From contig LNDP01000018.1 of NCBI GenBank assembly GCA_001464665.1, positions 1-56,732 on the forward strand: 56,732 bases of DNA. Direction: 5' to 3'. A model generated the notes under the pieces. The model was given only the letters and a program-made list of their open reading frames with translations. It had not been told where the DNA came from and did no database searches. Positions 1 to 9,919 of the stretch are shown here, piece after piece. Within the stretch, counting starts at the first letter, position 1. Each line of letters starts with the position of its first letter. The position numbers were made by a program, and so were the translations under genes. Origin of the DNA: Acidobacteria bacterium Ga0074141. GTDB taxonomy: Bacteria; Acidobacteriota; Blastocatellia; Pyrinomonadales; Pyrinomonadaceae.

Positions 1-636
1 CGGTCGATCCAACGCGATTATTCGGACATAGGACTTTATGAATATTTCAGCGGCATCCGCAAGGCGGAGCTGATCGATCGGCCGGCATACGCTGTAAGGA
101 CGATCACTGACCGCGTGCTCCACGGCGGGAACGGTATTGCCCCGGACGTTTTCATATCGCCACAGGGTACGTCGGACACGGCCGTATCAGACGCGATATT
201 TCTTCTCGCTCGCGAGCTTGCGAATGGACGCATTGCCGGTCAGCCGACTCCTGAAGAGCTTCGTCAGTCACTCATTTTTGGTAGTGAGTTACTAAGCGAC
301 GAAAATATGCAAACGCTTCTCGCACGATACAAAGCCGAATCGGCAACGCTATCGGTCACAAAAGACGTTCGTTCCGAGCTCTGCTGGTATTTGGCGATGG
401 CACTTTTCGGTACCGATGCCGCGGCAAAGGCCCGGATCGAGTCTGATGTCGCCGTCGCGGCTGCACTCGATGCATTGCCGGCCGCCGGTAAGCTCTATGC
501 CCGAGCCGCCGAACTCCGCTCAAACTCAGGGTCACTTACCCGGCGGGCTAAGGTAGAAACAGGAGGAATTAGAAAGAACAGAACCGCCCGGCAGGTGATG
601 CCAATGGCCCGCACTTCTTATTCGCATAAATCTTGA
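1..636 (+). CDS. S41-family (C-terminal processing) peptidase, 3' part only
   Basis: The reading frame is open from the first base, so the gene starts upstream of the window and only about 211 C-terminal residues are visible. The opening residues (IQRDY, GLYEYF, then VLHGGNGIAPDVFISP) resemble the end of the protease core in Acidobacteriota S41 peptidases, where a GGGGI-P-DV turn closes the domain. The later part is helical and has no motif I recognise. The catalytic Ser and Lys lie upstream, so activity cannot be judged. A strong bidirectional terminator follows and separates it from the convergent receptor gene. The family call rests on this short conserved stretch and is moderately secure. 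Confidence 0.7.
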   Translation, partial: RSIQRDYSDIGLYEYFSGIRKAELIDRPAYAVRTITDRVLHGGNGIAPDVFISPQGTSDTAVSDAIFLLARELANGRIAGQPTPEELRQSLIFGSELLSDENMQTLLARYKAESATLSVTKDVRSELCWYLAMALFGTDAAAKARIESDVAVAAALDALPAAGKLYARAAELRSNSGSLTRRAKVETGGIRKNRTARQVMPMARTSYSHKS

Positions 637-673
637 TGCACCCCAATTCGCACCGGTTGCCCCATCGAAAAAA

Positions 674-711
674 AAAGATCCCGCTGCCCGATAAAAGGCA
701 CCGGGATCTTT
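674..711. terminator. Bidirectional intrinsic terminator
   Basis: A 15-bp stem with one mismatch (AAAGATCCCG...CGGGATCTTT) has an 8-nt loop, an A-run on the left and T-rich sequence on the right. It sits between two convergent genes, so it can serve both. Confidence 0.8.
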
Positions 712-730
712 CAATTTTACCCCGTTCCGC

Positions 731-3700
731 TTAGAAGCTAAGCTTTCCGGAGAACTGGATCCTACGAGAGAAACTGAGGACAGTGTTGTTGATCTGCCCA
801 ACAGATGAACTCGTAAAGAGCATCGCCGCATCGGATAGTCCGTAGGTCGGCGAGTTCGTCAGGTTTTTTGCATCAACACGGAGGTCAAATGCCCAGCGTT
901 CACCGAACTTAAACTTCTTGGCAAGTGAACCGTCAATATTGAACTGACGCGGTCCGATAAAGTAATTTCGGCCCGTGTTTCCAAGCTCGCCCGGATTCGG
1001 CTGCGAGAACTGAGCGATCTGCTCAGCGGTGTACCAAACCGGAATGCCGTTGACCTGTGTCAAAGTACCCAGATCACGCGGACAACCGTTGCAGCTTACC
1101 GGCGATTGAACCACCTGGCTGATCGTGTTGCGGCCGGAGTAGAACGTATATGGCCGCCCCGATGCAAAATTGAAAAGTCCTGCAATCTGCCATCCGCCGA
1201 TGATGAAATCAAGGGCTTTTGGCATATCGCCGCCGAACTTGCGGCCGCGGCCGAAGGGCAGTTCATAGGTTCCAAAACCTTGCCAAACATGCCTGCGGTC
1301 AAAGTCCGACCAAGCATAATTCAGCGAACGGTCATTGTTGTCATACGGAGTGTTCGAAGCCGACTGTGCGCTTCCCCGGTTGGCGGTCGCGAAGGTCGGG
1401 TCGAATGAACGCGTATCTTTCGATACTGAGTACGTATAAGCAAGCTGGTAGCTCAACCCTTGGGACAGCCGCTTGCGCATAATGAACTCGAGGCCGTTGT
1501 ACCGCGAAAGGTCGTTGGTCTCAAGCACATTCAATGCACCCGTGAACTGCGGATACGGTTGCAGGAAGAACGGGTTATTGAAGAAAGCAGCCCGTCCGAT
1601 CGTCTGTGCACCACCGGTCGTGTGCTGCGAAACAGCCAAAGCAGCATTCGCTACGCTTCCACCGGTCGTTCCGGTCTGAAGCGTGGTTGCAACTGCCGGA
1701 ATACCCCGGAAAGTGGTTGTTCCCGCATTGTTGTTCGGGTCGCCAGTGAACATTAGATTGATCAAGCAGGAATTCGCGGAAGAGTTCGCACGAAGTGCGT
1801 TGAACGCCTGCAGGAAATTCTCGGCACAACGCGGATCTCTTGCATTGATATCAACCTGGTTGCGGTCGTAGGCACCAAAGAGGTGAACGCCGCGGCGGCC
1901 GATATAGTTGACCTCAAGTACATTGCCCCACCAGATCTCACGCTGGAAACCGGCAAACCAGGCATGGCTCTCCGGGAACTGAATATCCGGATCGACCGTC
2001 GTGATGCTCGCGGTCGAAAATGCCGGCGGCTGCCGAAGGGCGGCGGGTGAAGAGATCGGCGGAATCGCAGGAATGCCATTCCGTATCAACAAGTTCTGCG
2101 AGCCGATCCCGGAAGCGGTGTAGCTGAACGTATTGCCCGGTGCGCTCTGGTAAACGAAGTTTGCGAATACCTGCGACGGGAAACGGTCTTGAGAAAGTCG
2201 GTAGTTTGCACGAACCGATGTCTTGCCGTCCTTGAACGGATCCCACGCAAATCCGACCGATGGCGAGAAATTATCGTAGTCGTTAGAGAACAGGTCGCCC
2301 TCTTCCCAGCGAAGAGCATTTGAAGATGGTGCTCCCGGTGTGAACGGGATCTGCGGAGTAAGCACCGGAAGGCCGACCGAGCTCGGGCTCAGTTTAACTT
2401 CCCAGCGAAGTCCGAGATCGAGTGTAAGGTTCGACCTGGCCCGCCAAGTGTCCTGGAAGTAAAAGTCGTATTCCGGATACTCGGCGTTATAGACCCATCG
2501 CGTTCCCGGCGCGGCAAACGCGTTCGGATTCGAGGGACTAACGACAAAGCCCTGCGAGAAGCTTCCGATTCGGCCGATCAGGTTGTTGATGGTCGCCAGA
2601 AGGACGTTACGGTCGTTGGTGTTAATGCTCGAAGCGCCAGCCGCAGGTACCGCCCATTGACTAAAGTCACTCTGGGCAGTGCCAAACCCGATCTGGGGCT
2701 CGATCTGTCCACCCGCGGACGAGCGGTCGTCAACCTGATTTCCGAAGCGGAAGTTGATACCGAACTTCAGCGTGTGATTGCCGGTTACGAACGTAATGTT
2801 ATCCACAAACTGCCACGTCCGCGAGGTGCGGGCATTGTAGGCAAAGTTGCGGTCGAAGTCCGTAACTGTATTGAGAACGAACGGTACGTTCGAATTCGCC
2901 GCCGGATAAGCGAACTGGAACCCGAAGCGGTTCATTCCGAAAATGAATTCATTCGTGATGTTCGGCGCCGGCCGCCACGTGTAGTTGATCGCAAGGTTCT
3001 TCGGCGTACGGAAGGTGTCGATCCAGTTCGCACCGCCTTGAATACGCTGAAGACCGGCGTTTGCGATATCGCCGAATGTATTCTGCTCGCCCTGTGCCCA
3101 GCGGACATAGAACGAGTTCTTATCATTGAGCTTCACATCAAACCGCATCGAGAGGTCATACTGCTTTTCGGTCTGCGGAGCAACGAAGCGAAGTGCTCCG
3201 GTGTTGAGTCCGTCGCCAGCCGTGAAGTCGTTAGGGCCCTGCTGACTGTTCAGCAAGCCGATGATGAACGGATCGAGGGTGATCGGCCGCCCCGTTGCGA
3301 TGTCGTAGGTCTGCACGCAAGGATTCGGAACATTCGGGCCGCACGCCGGATAACGCGGAGAGCCATCCGGATTAACTGCTGCCCCGGTTGGGAAAGTCGT
3401 GGACGTAGCGGTTCCAGCCGGAGCATTTCGGCCGCCCTGAATGTAACGGTAAAGCCCGGCTCGTGCCTGCGGCGTATAGACAGTCAGCGACTGAAGCCGT
3501 GTTTCCGAGGCCCGAAGCATTTGAAGGTTTACGAAAAAGAAAGCACGGTCGCGGAGAAATCCCGCTTTTGTGCCTTCGCCAAAGCCCGGATTGAAGATCG
3601 GCCCGCCGATGCTTCCCCCATAAATGTGTTGGACGAACTGACGCTTTGCGATCCGCTGCTTGTTGAATTCCCATTCGTTCGCGATGAAACGCGGCGTCTG

Positions 3701-4480
3701 GTAATACTCAAACAAATTACCTGAGAACCTGTTGCCGCCCGAGCGAGTCGTAAGGCTGACCTGTGCGCCCGAGGAACGGCCGAGCTCGGCGGTAAAGTTG
3801 CTGGTAATGATCTGTACTTCACGGATCGAATCGGGATTCGGCCGAAGCGGCGTAAAGTTCGAACCGCCCGCCGTTGATTCGTTAATGTCGATGCCGTCGA
3901 GCGTAAAGTTGAACGCCCGGTCACGCGAACCATGGACGTGAATGCCGCCTCCAGTGTTCGCACCCGCGACAACGCCCGGCTGATAGTTCAGCAGGTCGAA
4001 GGGATTTCGTCCGCGTGCACCGACGATCGGAAGTGCCTCGATCTGCGCGGTGTCAAGCGTTGTTCCGACGTTGCCCGAAGTTGCGGTGGTGACCGCTTCG
4101 ACCGTCGCCTCGACCGAGACCACGGCGGAAACGTCGCCTACTTCCAGAGCAACATTCAGCGTAGCGGGAATGTTAACAAGTACGTTGTTTCGAGTCGATT
4201 CGAAACGCTTGAAGCCCTCTTTCTCGACCGAGACCTTGTAAGTTCCCGGCTGAATGAGGTCAAAGACGTAAACTCCGTTGTTACTGGTAGATGTCGTGAG
4301 ACTCACGTTCGTCGCTTCGTTGGTCAAAGTTACCGTCGCTCCCGGCACTGCAGCTCCGGAACCGTCGCTGACGACTCCGGTAATGCGGGTGGTTGTGCCC
4401 TGAGCGAAGGTAAATACGGTGACGCAAAGCATCATAGCGAGGAAGCCAAATGCTCTCGCCAAAGGTAGTTTGCCCATCAT
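731..4480 (-). CDS. Oar-type TonB-dependent receptor with carboxypeptidase-regulatory domain
   Basis: A very large outer-membrane receptor of 1249 residues. It has a signal peptide (about 1-26, ending TFAQG), then a carboxypeptidase-regulatory-like beta sandwich (about 30-115, ITGVVSDGSGAAVPGATVTL), a plug region (about 135-250, with LPIVGARGRNPFDLL and LDGIDINES) and a long beta-barrel ending in an aromatic residue (IQFSGKLSF). Oar-type receptors are the common expanded family in Acidobacteriota; substrates are usually unknown, and nothing here names one. GGAGGAG lies 1 nt before the first ATG and 4 nt before a second ATG at 4477, so the second start is about as likely. No SusD-like partner or TonB/ExbB genes are adjacent. 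It is preceded on the same strand by the YCF48-like and VIT/VWA genes, but each has its own leader. Confidence 0.93.
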   Translation of the reverse strand: MMGKLPLARAFGFLAMMLCVTVFTFAQGTTTRITGVVSDGSGAAVPGATVTLTNEATNVSLTTSTSNNGVYVFDLIQPGTYKVSVEKEGFKRFESTRNNVLVNIPATLNVALEVGDVSAVVSVEATVEAVTTATSGNVGTTLDTAQIEALPIVGARGRNPFDLLNYQPGVVAGANTGGGIHVHGSRDRAFNFTLDGIDINESTAGGSNFTPLRPNPDSIREVQIITSNFTAELGRSSGAQVSLTTRSGGNRFSGNLFEYYQTPRFIANEWEFNKQRIAKRQFVQHIYGGSIGGPIFNPGFGEGTKAGFLRDRAFFFVNLQMLRASETRLQSLTVYTPQARAGLYRYIQGGRNAPAGTATSTTFPTGAAVNPDGSPRYPACGPNVPNPCVQTYDIATGRPITLDPFIIGLLNSQQGPNDFTAGDGLNTGALRFVAPQTEKQYDLSMRFDVKLNDKNSFYVRWAQGEQNTFGDIANAGLQRIQGGANWIDTFRTPKNLAINYTWRPAPNITNEFIFGMNRFGFQFAYPAANSNVPFVLNTVTDFDRNFAYNARTSRTWQFVDNITFVTGNHTLKFGINFRFGNQVDDRSSAGGQIEPQIGFGTAQSDFSQWAVPAAGASSINTNDRNVLLATINNLIGRIGSFSQGFVVSPSNPNAFAAPGTRWVYNAEYPEYDFYFQDTWRARSNLTLDLGLRWEVKLSPSSVGLPVLTPQIPFTPGAPSSNALRWEEGDLFSNDYDNFSPSVGFAWDPFKDGKTSVRANYRLSQDRFPSQVFANFVYQSAPGNTFSYTASGIGSQNLLIRNGIPAIPPISSPAALRQPPAFSTASITTVDPDIQFPESHAWFAGFQREIWWGNVLEVNYIGRRGVHLFGAYDRNQVDINARDPRCAENFLQAFNALRANSSANSCLINLMFTGDPNNNAGTTTFRGIPAVATTLQTGTTGGSVANAALAVSQHTTGGAQTIGRAAFFNNPFFLQPYPQFTGALNVLETNDLSRYNGLEFIMRKRLSQGLSYQLAYTYSVSKDTRSFDPTFATANRGSAQSASNTPYDNNDRSLNYAWSDFDRRHVWQGFGTYELPFGRGRKFGGDMPKALDFIIGGWQIAGLFNFASGRPYTFYSGRNTISQVVQSPVSCNGCPRDLGTLTQVNGIPVWYTAEQIAQFSQPNPGELGNTGRNYFIGPRQFNIDGSLAKKFKFGERWAFDLRVDAKNLTNSPTYGLSDAAMLFTSSSVGQINNTVLSFSRRIQFSGKLSF

Positions 4481-4613
4481 ACTCCTCCAATTTTTAGTTT
4501 TAGCTGTATAACCTTTCCTTATGATTAAAAGGCCTGTGTGAAGAAATTATGATGTAAGATAGCACAGCTTTTACAAAAGTGTTAACGAAATGGGGCGAAA
4601 CAGCAAAAAATCG

Positions 4614-5582
4614 CTATCTAAGGTACTCAAGTAGGGTTCCTGAAGCCCCTACGGCCCAGCCGACCCGTTTGTTCATGAAGAGTCCGAAGATGCGGTTCTC
4701 GGTCCCGCTCTCTTGCTTTAACCAAGTTTTGCCGCGGTCGCCGGAGCGAAGAATAACGCCGCCGTGGCCGACGATCCAGCCGTTCTTATCGTCTGCAAAA
4801 TCGACCCGCATGAATGTGCCAGGAAAGCTCGTCGTTACCTTTTCCCACGTGACCCCGCCGTCTTCGGTCCTGAGTATCGTTCCGCGGCCGCCAACGGCAT
4901 ATCCTTCCTTGCTGTCGCGGAAATCGACGTTGTATAGTGCCCTCTCGACGCCCGACCGCTGAAGAACAAAGCCCTCTCCGCCATTATCGGAAAATAGAAC
5001 CACACCCTTATCACCAACGATCCAGACCCGCGAACTTCCGACAAAATCGAGATGAAAGAGCTCCGTCTTTGGCGGAACAACGACACGCTGCCAGGTCTCG
5101 CCGCCGTCCTCGGTCCGCAGTACGAGCGAATCGATAACGGCACCGCGGCTGTTCAGGATCGAACCGACCGCGATTCCCCGCCGCCGGTCAGCAAACTTTA
5201 TGCTAAGGAATTCCGGCGTCCCACGTGCCTCTACTTCGCGATAGAGTGAGACTTTTCGCCACGAATTTCCGGCGTCATCCGTTTGGAACATCTCACGGCC
5301 AGCGACAAGGTAGCCATTTTTCTCATTTCTAAAATAGATCTCATTGATGTTCTCGCTGGTTTCGAGGTCGACCTTCGTCCACGTGGCCCCGCGATTCGTT
5401 GTATGGGCAAGAAAGCCGTTGTCGCCGGCGATCCAGCCTTTGTCGTTCTCGGCAAAATAGACCGAAACGAGATCTTCGGCCGTCCCAGAAACACGCGGCT
5501 GCCAGCCCTGCTGGGCCGCGACGGCGCCCGAAAACGCGAAAATTGTGAGTATTAGAACGGCCCTGCGGGAAATGCTCTGCAC
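4614..5582 (-). CDS. YCF48/BNR-repeat beta-propeller protein, exported
   Basis: This 322-residue protein has an N-terminal signal peptide (about 1-23, ending AVAAQQ) and then repeated blades of roughly 45 residues. The blades carry the pattern G(W/Y)xVG...GTIL(R/H)T.DGG.TW (for example GWIAGDNGFLAHTTNRGATW and GWIVGHGGVILRSGDRGKTW). This matches the YCF48/photosystem-II assembly-factor HCF136-like propeller family, which is widespread as secreted proteins in non-photosynthetic bacteria. There is no reason to link it to photosynthesis here. The start is a GTG chosen because a strong GGAGG lies 6-7 nt upstream. A role in binding or assembly at the cell surface is inference. Confidence 0.85.
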   Translation of the reverse strand: MQSISRRAVLILTIFAFSGAVAAQQGWQPRVSGTAEDLVSVYFAENDKGWIAGDNGFLAHTTNRGATWTKVDLETSENINEIYFRNEKNGYLVAGREMFQTDDAGNSWRKVSLYREVEARGTPEFLSIKFADRRRGIAVGSILNSRGAVIDSLVLRTEDGGETWQRVVVPPKTELFHLDFVGSSRVWIVGDKGVVLFSDNGGEGFVLQRSGVERALYNVDFRDSKEGYAVGGRGTILRTEDGGVTWEKVTTSFPGTFMRVDFADDKNGWIVGHGGVILRSGDRGKTWLKQESGTENRIFGLFMNKRVGWAVGASGTLLEYLR

Positions 5583-5610
5583 CAGTTGTCCTCCTTTGAA
5601 AACGAAAAGA

Positions 5611-5661
5611 AAAAGGTGATCTCCAATAGGATACCGAAACCCTTAGTGAAAATCACCTTTT
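5611..5661 (-). terminator. Intrinsic terminator of the VIT/VWA gene
   Basis: A 10-bp perfect stem (AAAAGGTGAT / ATCACCTTTT) encloses a loop of about 31 nt. On the minus strand it is followed by CTTTTTCTTTT. It lies directly downstream of the gene ending at 5699 and before the YCF48-like gene. Confidence 0.6.
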
Positions 5662-5698
5662 ATTGGACGGCGTTAACAGTCCTGTTTTGCCTATCGCT

Positions 5699-7936
5699 TT
5701 ATTTCACGACACGATAGACGCGGCCATTCCAGATGACCGAGACCTGTTCGCCGAGAGCGAAATACTGAGCCAGCATCGGTTCCCGACTAATAAGACGGTA
5801 GTACTCTTCGCTTCCAAATTGCACTTCAGTCTCTGGCAGCTTGGTCTCCGGCCGGATGTCGGCATCGACCCAAACTTCGTTCTCAAGGAAGAAGTTCCGG
5901 TTCGCGACGAACTGGTTCTCGGCCGAACGCCGAACGGTCACCTGATCCTCAGCCCGCATATCTGACCGCTCGGCGAGCGAGACATTCGCCTTTTGCGTGT
6001 TCTGCTGAACGCTTTGCGCAACGGCGTCACGTCCGCTACTCAACTCTAACGCACGAGGCCTCGCGGCCGGCGGGGCTATCAGCCCGCTGCCCGCCCTGCG
6101 TGACGAAACAAAGCTTCCATCGGTCGCCAGGTATGAGGTGTAGGGCGTCACAATCCCGAAACGGGTTCCGAGCTCGACGATCTCGTCCTTGACCTCTTTT
6201 GTCTCCCCGTTCGCCCGGATCGCCTCGACCAGCCAGCCGACCCGCCGCGTCGCCCAGAGCCTTGGCAAAAAGTCATTTTGGGTCGCCCGTCGGGGGAAAT
6301 CGAGCCCGCGAAAATCGTAGGCCTTTGGGCTATTGCCCGACTTCCCGCTGAGCGTCACGACCACGTCTCGCAGATCGCTTTCGTTCGTGTAGCGGCCGAT
6401 CAGCGTCGTCTGCATTCCCTTGAATAGGTCGCCCGGTTTTCGCGGATAGACCATCTCCGCCCGGACCGCACCGAGGTCGATCTCAACGTCCGAGAGCACC
6501 GGCGAACTCACTCTCGCGAAGAAGCTTGAGACCTTTACCTCGAGGTCTTCCTGCGGCTGAACGTAATCAGAAATGCCCGAATTCTCAGTACCGAGCTTAT
6601 CGAGCAACGCCGTGTTGACGTCATAACCAAACCCGAAAGGAAAAACGCGGACGTCGATCTTTCGTGCTGTCTTGAAATTTGAAAGTATCTTTGTTGCATT
6701 CGTTTCGCCGACCGTAGGCAGGCCGTCGGTCATAAAGACGAGCATCTTCGGCCGGTTGCCTGATTCGAACTGCTTGAGCGATGCGATAAGCGCATCATTG
6801 ATATTGGTTCCGCCCGTCGGCTGCAGACGTTCGACGAATTCCTCGCCCTTTTTCTTGCCGCTTGCATCCGCCCGGATCAAACCGCTTTCCATCAGCCGCT
6901 CTTCGCCGGCAAAGCCGATAACATTGAATCGGTCGCTGTCGCGGAGCGTTCTGATGCCGAATAGCAGTGCGGCTCGCGCCTTTTCCATCTTTCCGGCATC
7001 GGCCATCGAACCGCTTGTGTCCAAGACAAAAACGATGTCCTTGCTGACGATCTCTCGTTCGCCGAGGTCATCACGCGGCGAGAGCGTAAGCAAAAAGTAG
7101 CCGTCCTTGCCGGGTTCGCGATAGGTCAGGAGCGACATACTGAAGTCGCCCTCCGAGAGCCCGTAGAAGAGCTGCACGTCCTTGTCGTTGTCGCTTGATT
7201 CAAATGAAACAACAGCCCGCCGGTCATCGCGGCGATTGACCTCAATGGCGTGCGAGGGCGAGTAAATATTTCGCAATGGCTCGCGACCGACGATCTCGAT
7301 CTTGCCCGAAACCGTCCCGAAGGATTGCGGCGGCATATTTGCGACACCGCCTTCCGCTCCCGGCCTTCCCCGCCAGAGGTTGCGGCCCGTCCCGAGCGGA
7401 TATCGGTACGCGACCGTTCCCGATTCGGCTTTCAGAATTTGCGTGTATCGGAGCTCGACCTTCTTATCGGAATCTGGCGGGATCGGAAAGATAGATGCTT
7501 GAAGCAGGTCCTTGCCCGCATATTCAAGCAGGCCGGGATCGCGTTGCCGGCGGACGATCTCGTCATAAATACGGCGAGCTTCCTCGCGGCTGCGGACCTC
7601 TCCGACAAGCCGCTTCCCGTCCTCCCAAATGGCAAATTCGACCACCGACGCCCCATCGGGTATCGGGAAAAAATATGTCCCCTCAAGCGTAAACCGCGTG
7701 TCGTTGCGGAAAACCTGTTCTACGTGCGTTATCGCGACCTGGCCCTCGATCTTCGTGTCGAGCTTTATCGATTTGACCGGCAAGACATTCGGCAAAGGCT
7801 GCGGGACCGGCCTTGGCCGGCATGGCCGCGAATCACATGGAATAGGCAAAATAACGCCCTGGGCAAACGCCCCGGACACAGCGATCGCTCCGAAAAGGGC
7901 CGGACCGAACATCAAACTCAAAAGGATCTTTTTCAT
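5699..7936 (-). CDS. VIT and von Willebrand A domain protein, exported
   Basis: Starting at the ATG at 7936, which has GGAGAA upstream, gives 745 residues with a clean signal peptide (MKKILLSLMFGPALFG..., cleaved near AFAQ). A VIT (inter-alpha-trypsin inhibitor) domain spans about 50-175. A VWA domain begins near residue 300 with an intact metal-binding MIDAS (DTSGSM, 306-311, and a later MTDGLPTVGE). The C-terminal 200 residues are beta-rich with a low-complexity stretch. VIT plus VWA is the layout of the marine proteobacterial sortase-target family and of inter-alpha-trypsin inhibitor heavy chains. I see no clear LPXTG or PEP-CTERM tail, so anchoring is unknown. The role is probably metal-dependent adhesion at the surface, by analogy. 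Confidence 0.9.
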   Translation of the reverse strand: MKKILLSLMFGPALFGAIAVSGAFAQGVILPIPCDSRPCRPRPVPQPLPNVLPVKSIKLDTKIEGQVAITHVEQVFRNDTRFTLEGTYFFPIPDGASVVEFAIWEDGKRLVGEVRSREEARRIYDEIVRRQRDPGLLEYAGKDLLQASIFPIPPDSDKKVELRYTQILKAESGTVAYRYPLGTGRNLWRGRPGAEGGVANMPPQSFGTVSGKIEIVGREPLRNIYSPSHAIEVNRRDDRRAVVSFESSDNDKDVQLFYGLSEGDFSMSLLTYREPGKDGYFLLTLSPRDDLGEREIVSKDIVFVLDTSGSMADAGKMEKARAALLFGIRTLRDSDRFNVIGFAGEERLMESGLIRADASGKKKGEEFVERLQPTGGTNINDALIASLKQFESGNRPKMLVFMTDGLPTVGETNATKILSNFKTARKIDVRVFPFGFGYDVNTALLDKLGTENSGISDYVQPQEDLEVKVSSFFARVSSPVLSDVEIDLGAVRAEMVYPRKPGDLFKGMQTTLIGRYTNESDLRDVVVTLSGKSGNSPKAYDFRGLDFPRRATQNDFLPRLWATRRVGWLVEAIRANGETKEVKDEIVELGTRFGIVTPYTSYLATDGSFVSSRRAGSGLIAPPAARPRALELSSGRDAVAQSVQQNTQKANVSLAERSDMRAEDQVTVRRSAENQFVANRNFFLENEVWVDADIRPETKLPETEVQFGSEEYYRLISREPMLAQYFALGEQVSVIWNGRVYRVVK

Positions 7937-8115
7937 TATTTTCTCCGCAATTTCGTTGGACTTGGAGAGCTGAAGGCATAAGCCGATATCTACTGAACGC
8001 CTCGGATACACAAACCTTGCATGCAAATTTTGCAACTTTTTCGCTTGCCGAGGCATGTAATATAGAAATACGTTCCCCGGAGGCTTCGGGCATCCCATGT
8101 TTTACGGAGGCTATG

Positions 8116-9906
8116 ATGCGACATTTCTCAATTCTGTTCGTTTCGGCAGTCTTGTTTTCTTCGGCACTCGGGCAAATTCCCGAGACGGGTTCGGAGATCT
8201 GCACGGTCGAGAACTCGCGGTTCCTCGTCGGGCAGCTTGCGGCCGAGAGCCGCTCAGTTCGCGAGGCTGATAAGCGGGTGAATATCCTCGTCCGGTTGGC
8301 AGATTTCTCATGGCCATTCGACGAACCAACTGCTCGCGAATACTTCACCGAGGCATATGGCGTTGCGGGTGCACATTTCAAAGAGAAGGGCTTTGAAACC
8401 GCCCGCCCTGATCGAGCTATGGCCCTGACCATGCCGAAGCCGGACCTTCGGATGACGGTGATAAAGGCGGTCGCCCGGCACGATGCAAAATGGGCTGAAC
8501 GGCTAAGTGAAGAGGTATTAAAAGAGTTTGAGAAGGCGGCGGCCGAGCGGAGCGGACTCAACCGGGAGCGGGAGATCCAGGAAATGATCGGGCTTGCCGG
8601 CGAAAGGGTCGAAGAGGATCCGGCTTTCAGCTTGATGATCTTCCGCCGCCTGATGCGTTATCCGCTCGAGCAGCACTGGTTCTGGGCACTTTACCAAACC
8701 GCAAGCAAGAATCCGCAGCTTGCCGCGACGCTATACACCGAACTGCTTCAAGCCTATCGAAATCAGCCGGCCCGCCGACTGCTGATACTTTCGGCCTATC
8801 CATTCGGCCGCGAACGAATGTTCGGCGTAGATCGATTCACGATAATGACGACCATGCCGACGAACTCGACCGCAGACCCGATGCTGCAACGCCGCTTTCT
8901 TGAAACTTTCTTTGCCCGCATCGCCACCGCCGCGTCCAACCCCGAGGAACGACTGCGGCAGCCCGAGCCCAACCGTCAGCCCGATGCGGTCTATATGTAT
9001 TCGGCCTTGCTGGAACTCGAACCGATCGTCATCAGCGAACATCCGGGGCTTATCCAGCGATTTACGCTTGCCAAGTCGCAGGCAAATTCGCTTCTAACCG
9101 ACGAGATGCGTTCCGGAATGGACCAGCGAGAATCTTCGAACAGCCGTATGAACACGTCGTTTGACGAACTTCTGGAACAGGCCGAAGAGGCTGATAAAGA
9201 AGGCAAGCTGACGGACAACATGATCATCACCATGGTGATACGGCAGCGGAAGACGGAGGAACAATTTGCTCGTCTCGAACCCTGGCTCGACAAGATCAAA
9301 GAGGATCAGGCCCGAAAGGATTCGACCAACTACTTCTGGTTCACCCGATCTAAACTTGCAATCACCGAAACTCGCTTTGCCGATGCCACTCGCTTCTCGG
9401 CAAAAGTCGCCGGTGCCGAGGATCGGGCCGTGCTCGCTTTTGATCTTGCCGAAAAGCAGATGGAGAATTTGAGCGAGGCGGCGGGTGCGTATCAAACGCT
9501 CAGCGAAGTCGCGAAGATCGCCCAATCGCTTCCGGACTCAGCAACCAAAGCGAAGATACTGATGGGCCTTGCCTATCAATATGAGCGGTTCAACCCGGGC
9601 TTTGCGATGCAGGAGCTTTCGGACTCGGTCGCCGTTATCAATCGGCTGCAGGACCCTGACCTCGGCTCGACCGGCGTTATGCGGCAGATCATCGGCAAGC
9701 AGTACAGCTTCTTTACGGTCTATACAGTTCCCGGCTACGACCTCGAACGGACGTACTCAAAGCTCGCCGCCCGCGACCTCGGCCTCTCGCTTTCAAACGC
9801 GAGGGCATTGGAGGACAAATATCTCCGCACGATTGCCGTGCTCGCAGTAACCCGCGAATGCGCGAAAAAGCCGCGTCAGGACGCGGCCGATCCGGCAGTG
9901 AATTGA
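8116..9906 (+). CDS. Exported helical-repeat protein of unknown function
   Basis: This protein of about 596 residues has a signal peptide (MRHFSILFVSAVLFSSALGQ). Two ATGs occur in tandem; the second (8116) is preferred because GGAGG ends 5 nt before it. The body is almost entirely helical, with Ala/Leu-rich segments such as RVNILVRLADFSWPFDE and IAQSLPDSATKAKILMGLAYQYE, resembling TPR-like or other alpha-solenoid packing, but no standard motif is clear. I do not recognise the family. It is divergent from the VIT/VWA gene, about 180 bp away. It ends just before a convergent gene, 13 bp apart. Confidence 0.75.
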   Translation: MRHFSILFVSAVLFSSALGQIPETGSEICTVENSRFLVGQLAAESRSVREADKRVNILVRLADFSWPFDEPTAREYFTEAYGVAGAHFKEKGFETARPDRAMALTMPKPDLRMTVIKAVARHDAKWAERLSEEVLKEFEKAAAERSGLNREREIQEMIGLAGERVEEDPAFSLMIFRRLMRYPLEQHWFWALYQTASKNPQLAATLYTELLQAYRNQPARRLLILSAYPFGRERMFGVDRFTIMTTMPTNSTADPMLQRRFLETFFARIATAASNPEERLRQPEPNRQPDAVYMYSALLELEPIVISEHPGLIQRFTLAKSQANSLLTDEMRSGMDQRESSNSRMNTSFDELLEQAEEADKEGKLTDNMIITMVIRQRKTEEQFARLEPWLDKIKEDQARKDSTNYFWFTRSKLAITETRFADATRFSAKVAGAEDRAVLAFDLAEKQMENLSEAAGAYQTLSEVAKIAQSLPDSATKAKILMGLAYQYERFNPGFAMQELSDSVAVINRLQDPDLGSTGVMRQIIGKQYSFFTVYTVPGYDLERTYSKLAARDLGLSLSNARALEDKYLRTIAVLAVTRECAKKPRQDAADPAVN

Positions 9907-9919
9907 AGAGAGAATCAGG

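Noticed and set aside
2657-3724. Long plus-strand reading frame inside the first receptor gene
   Set aside because: It is an antisense shadow of a well-supported receptor; the protein is Arg-rich with no domain.
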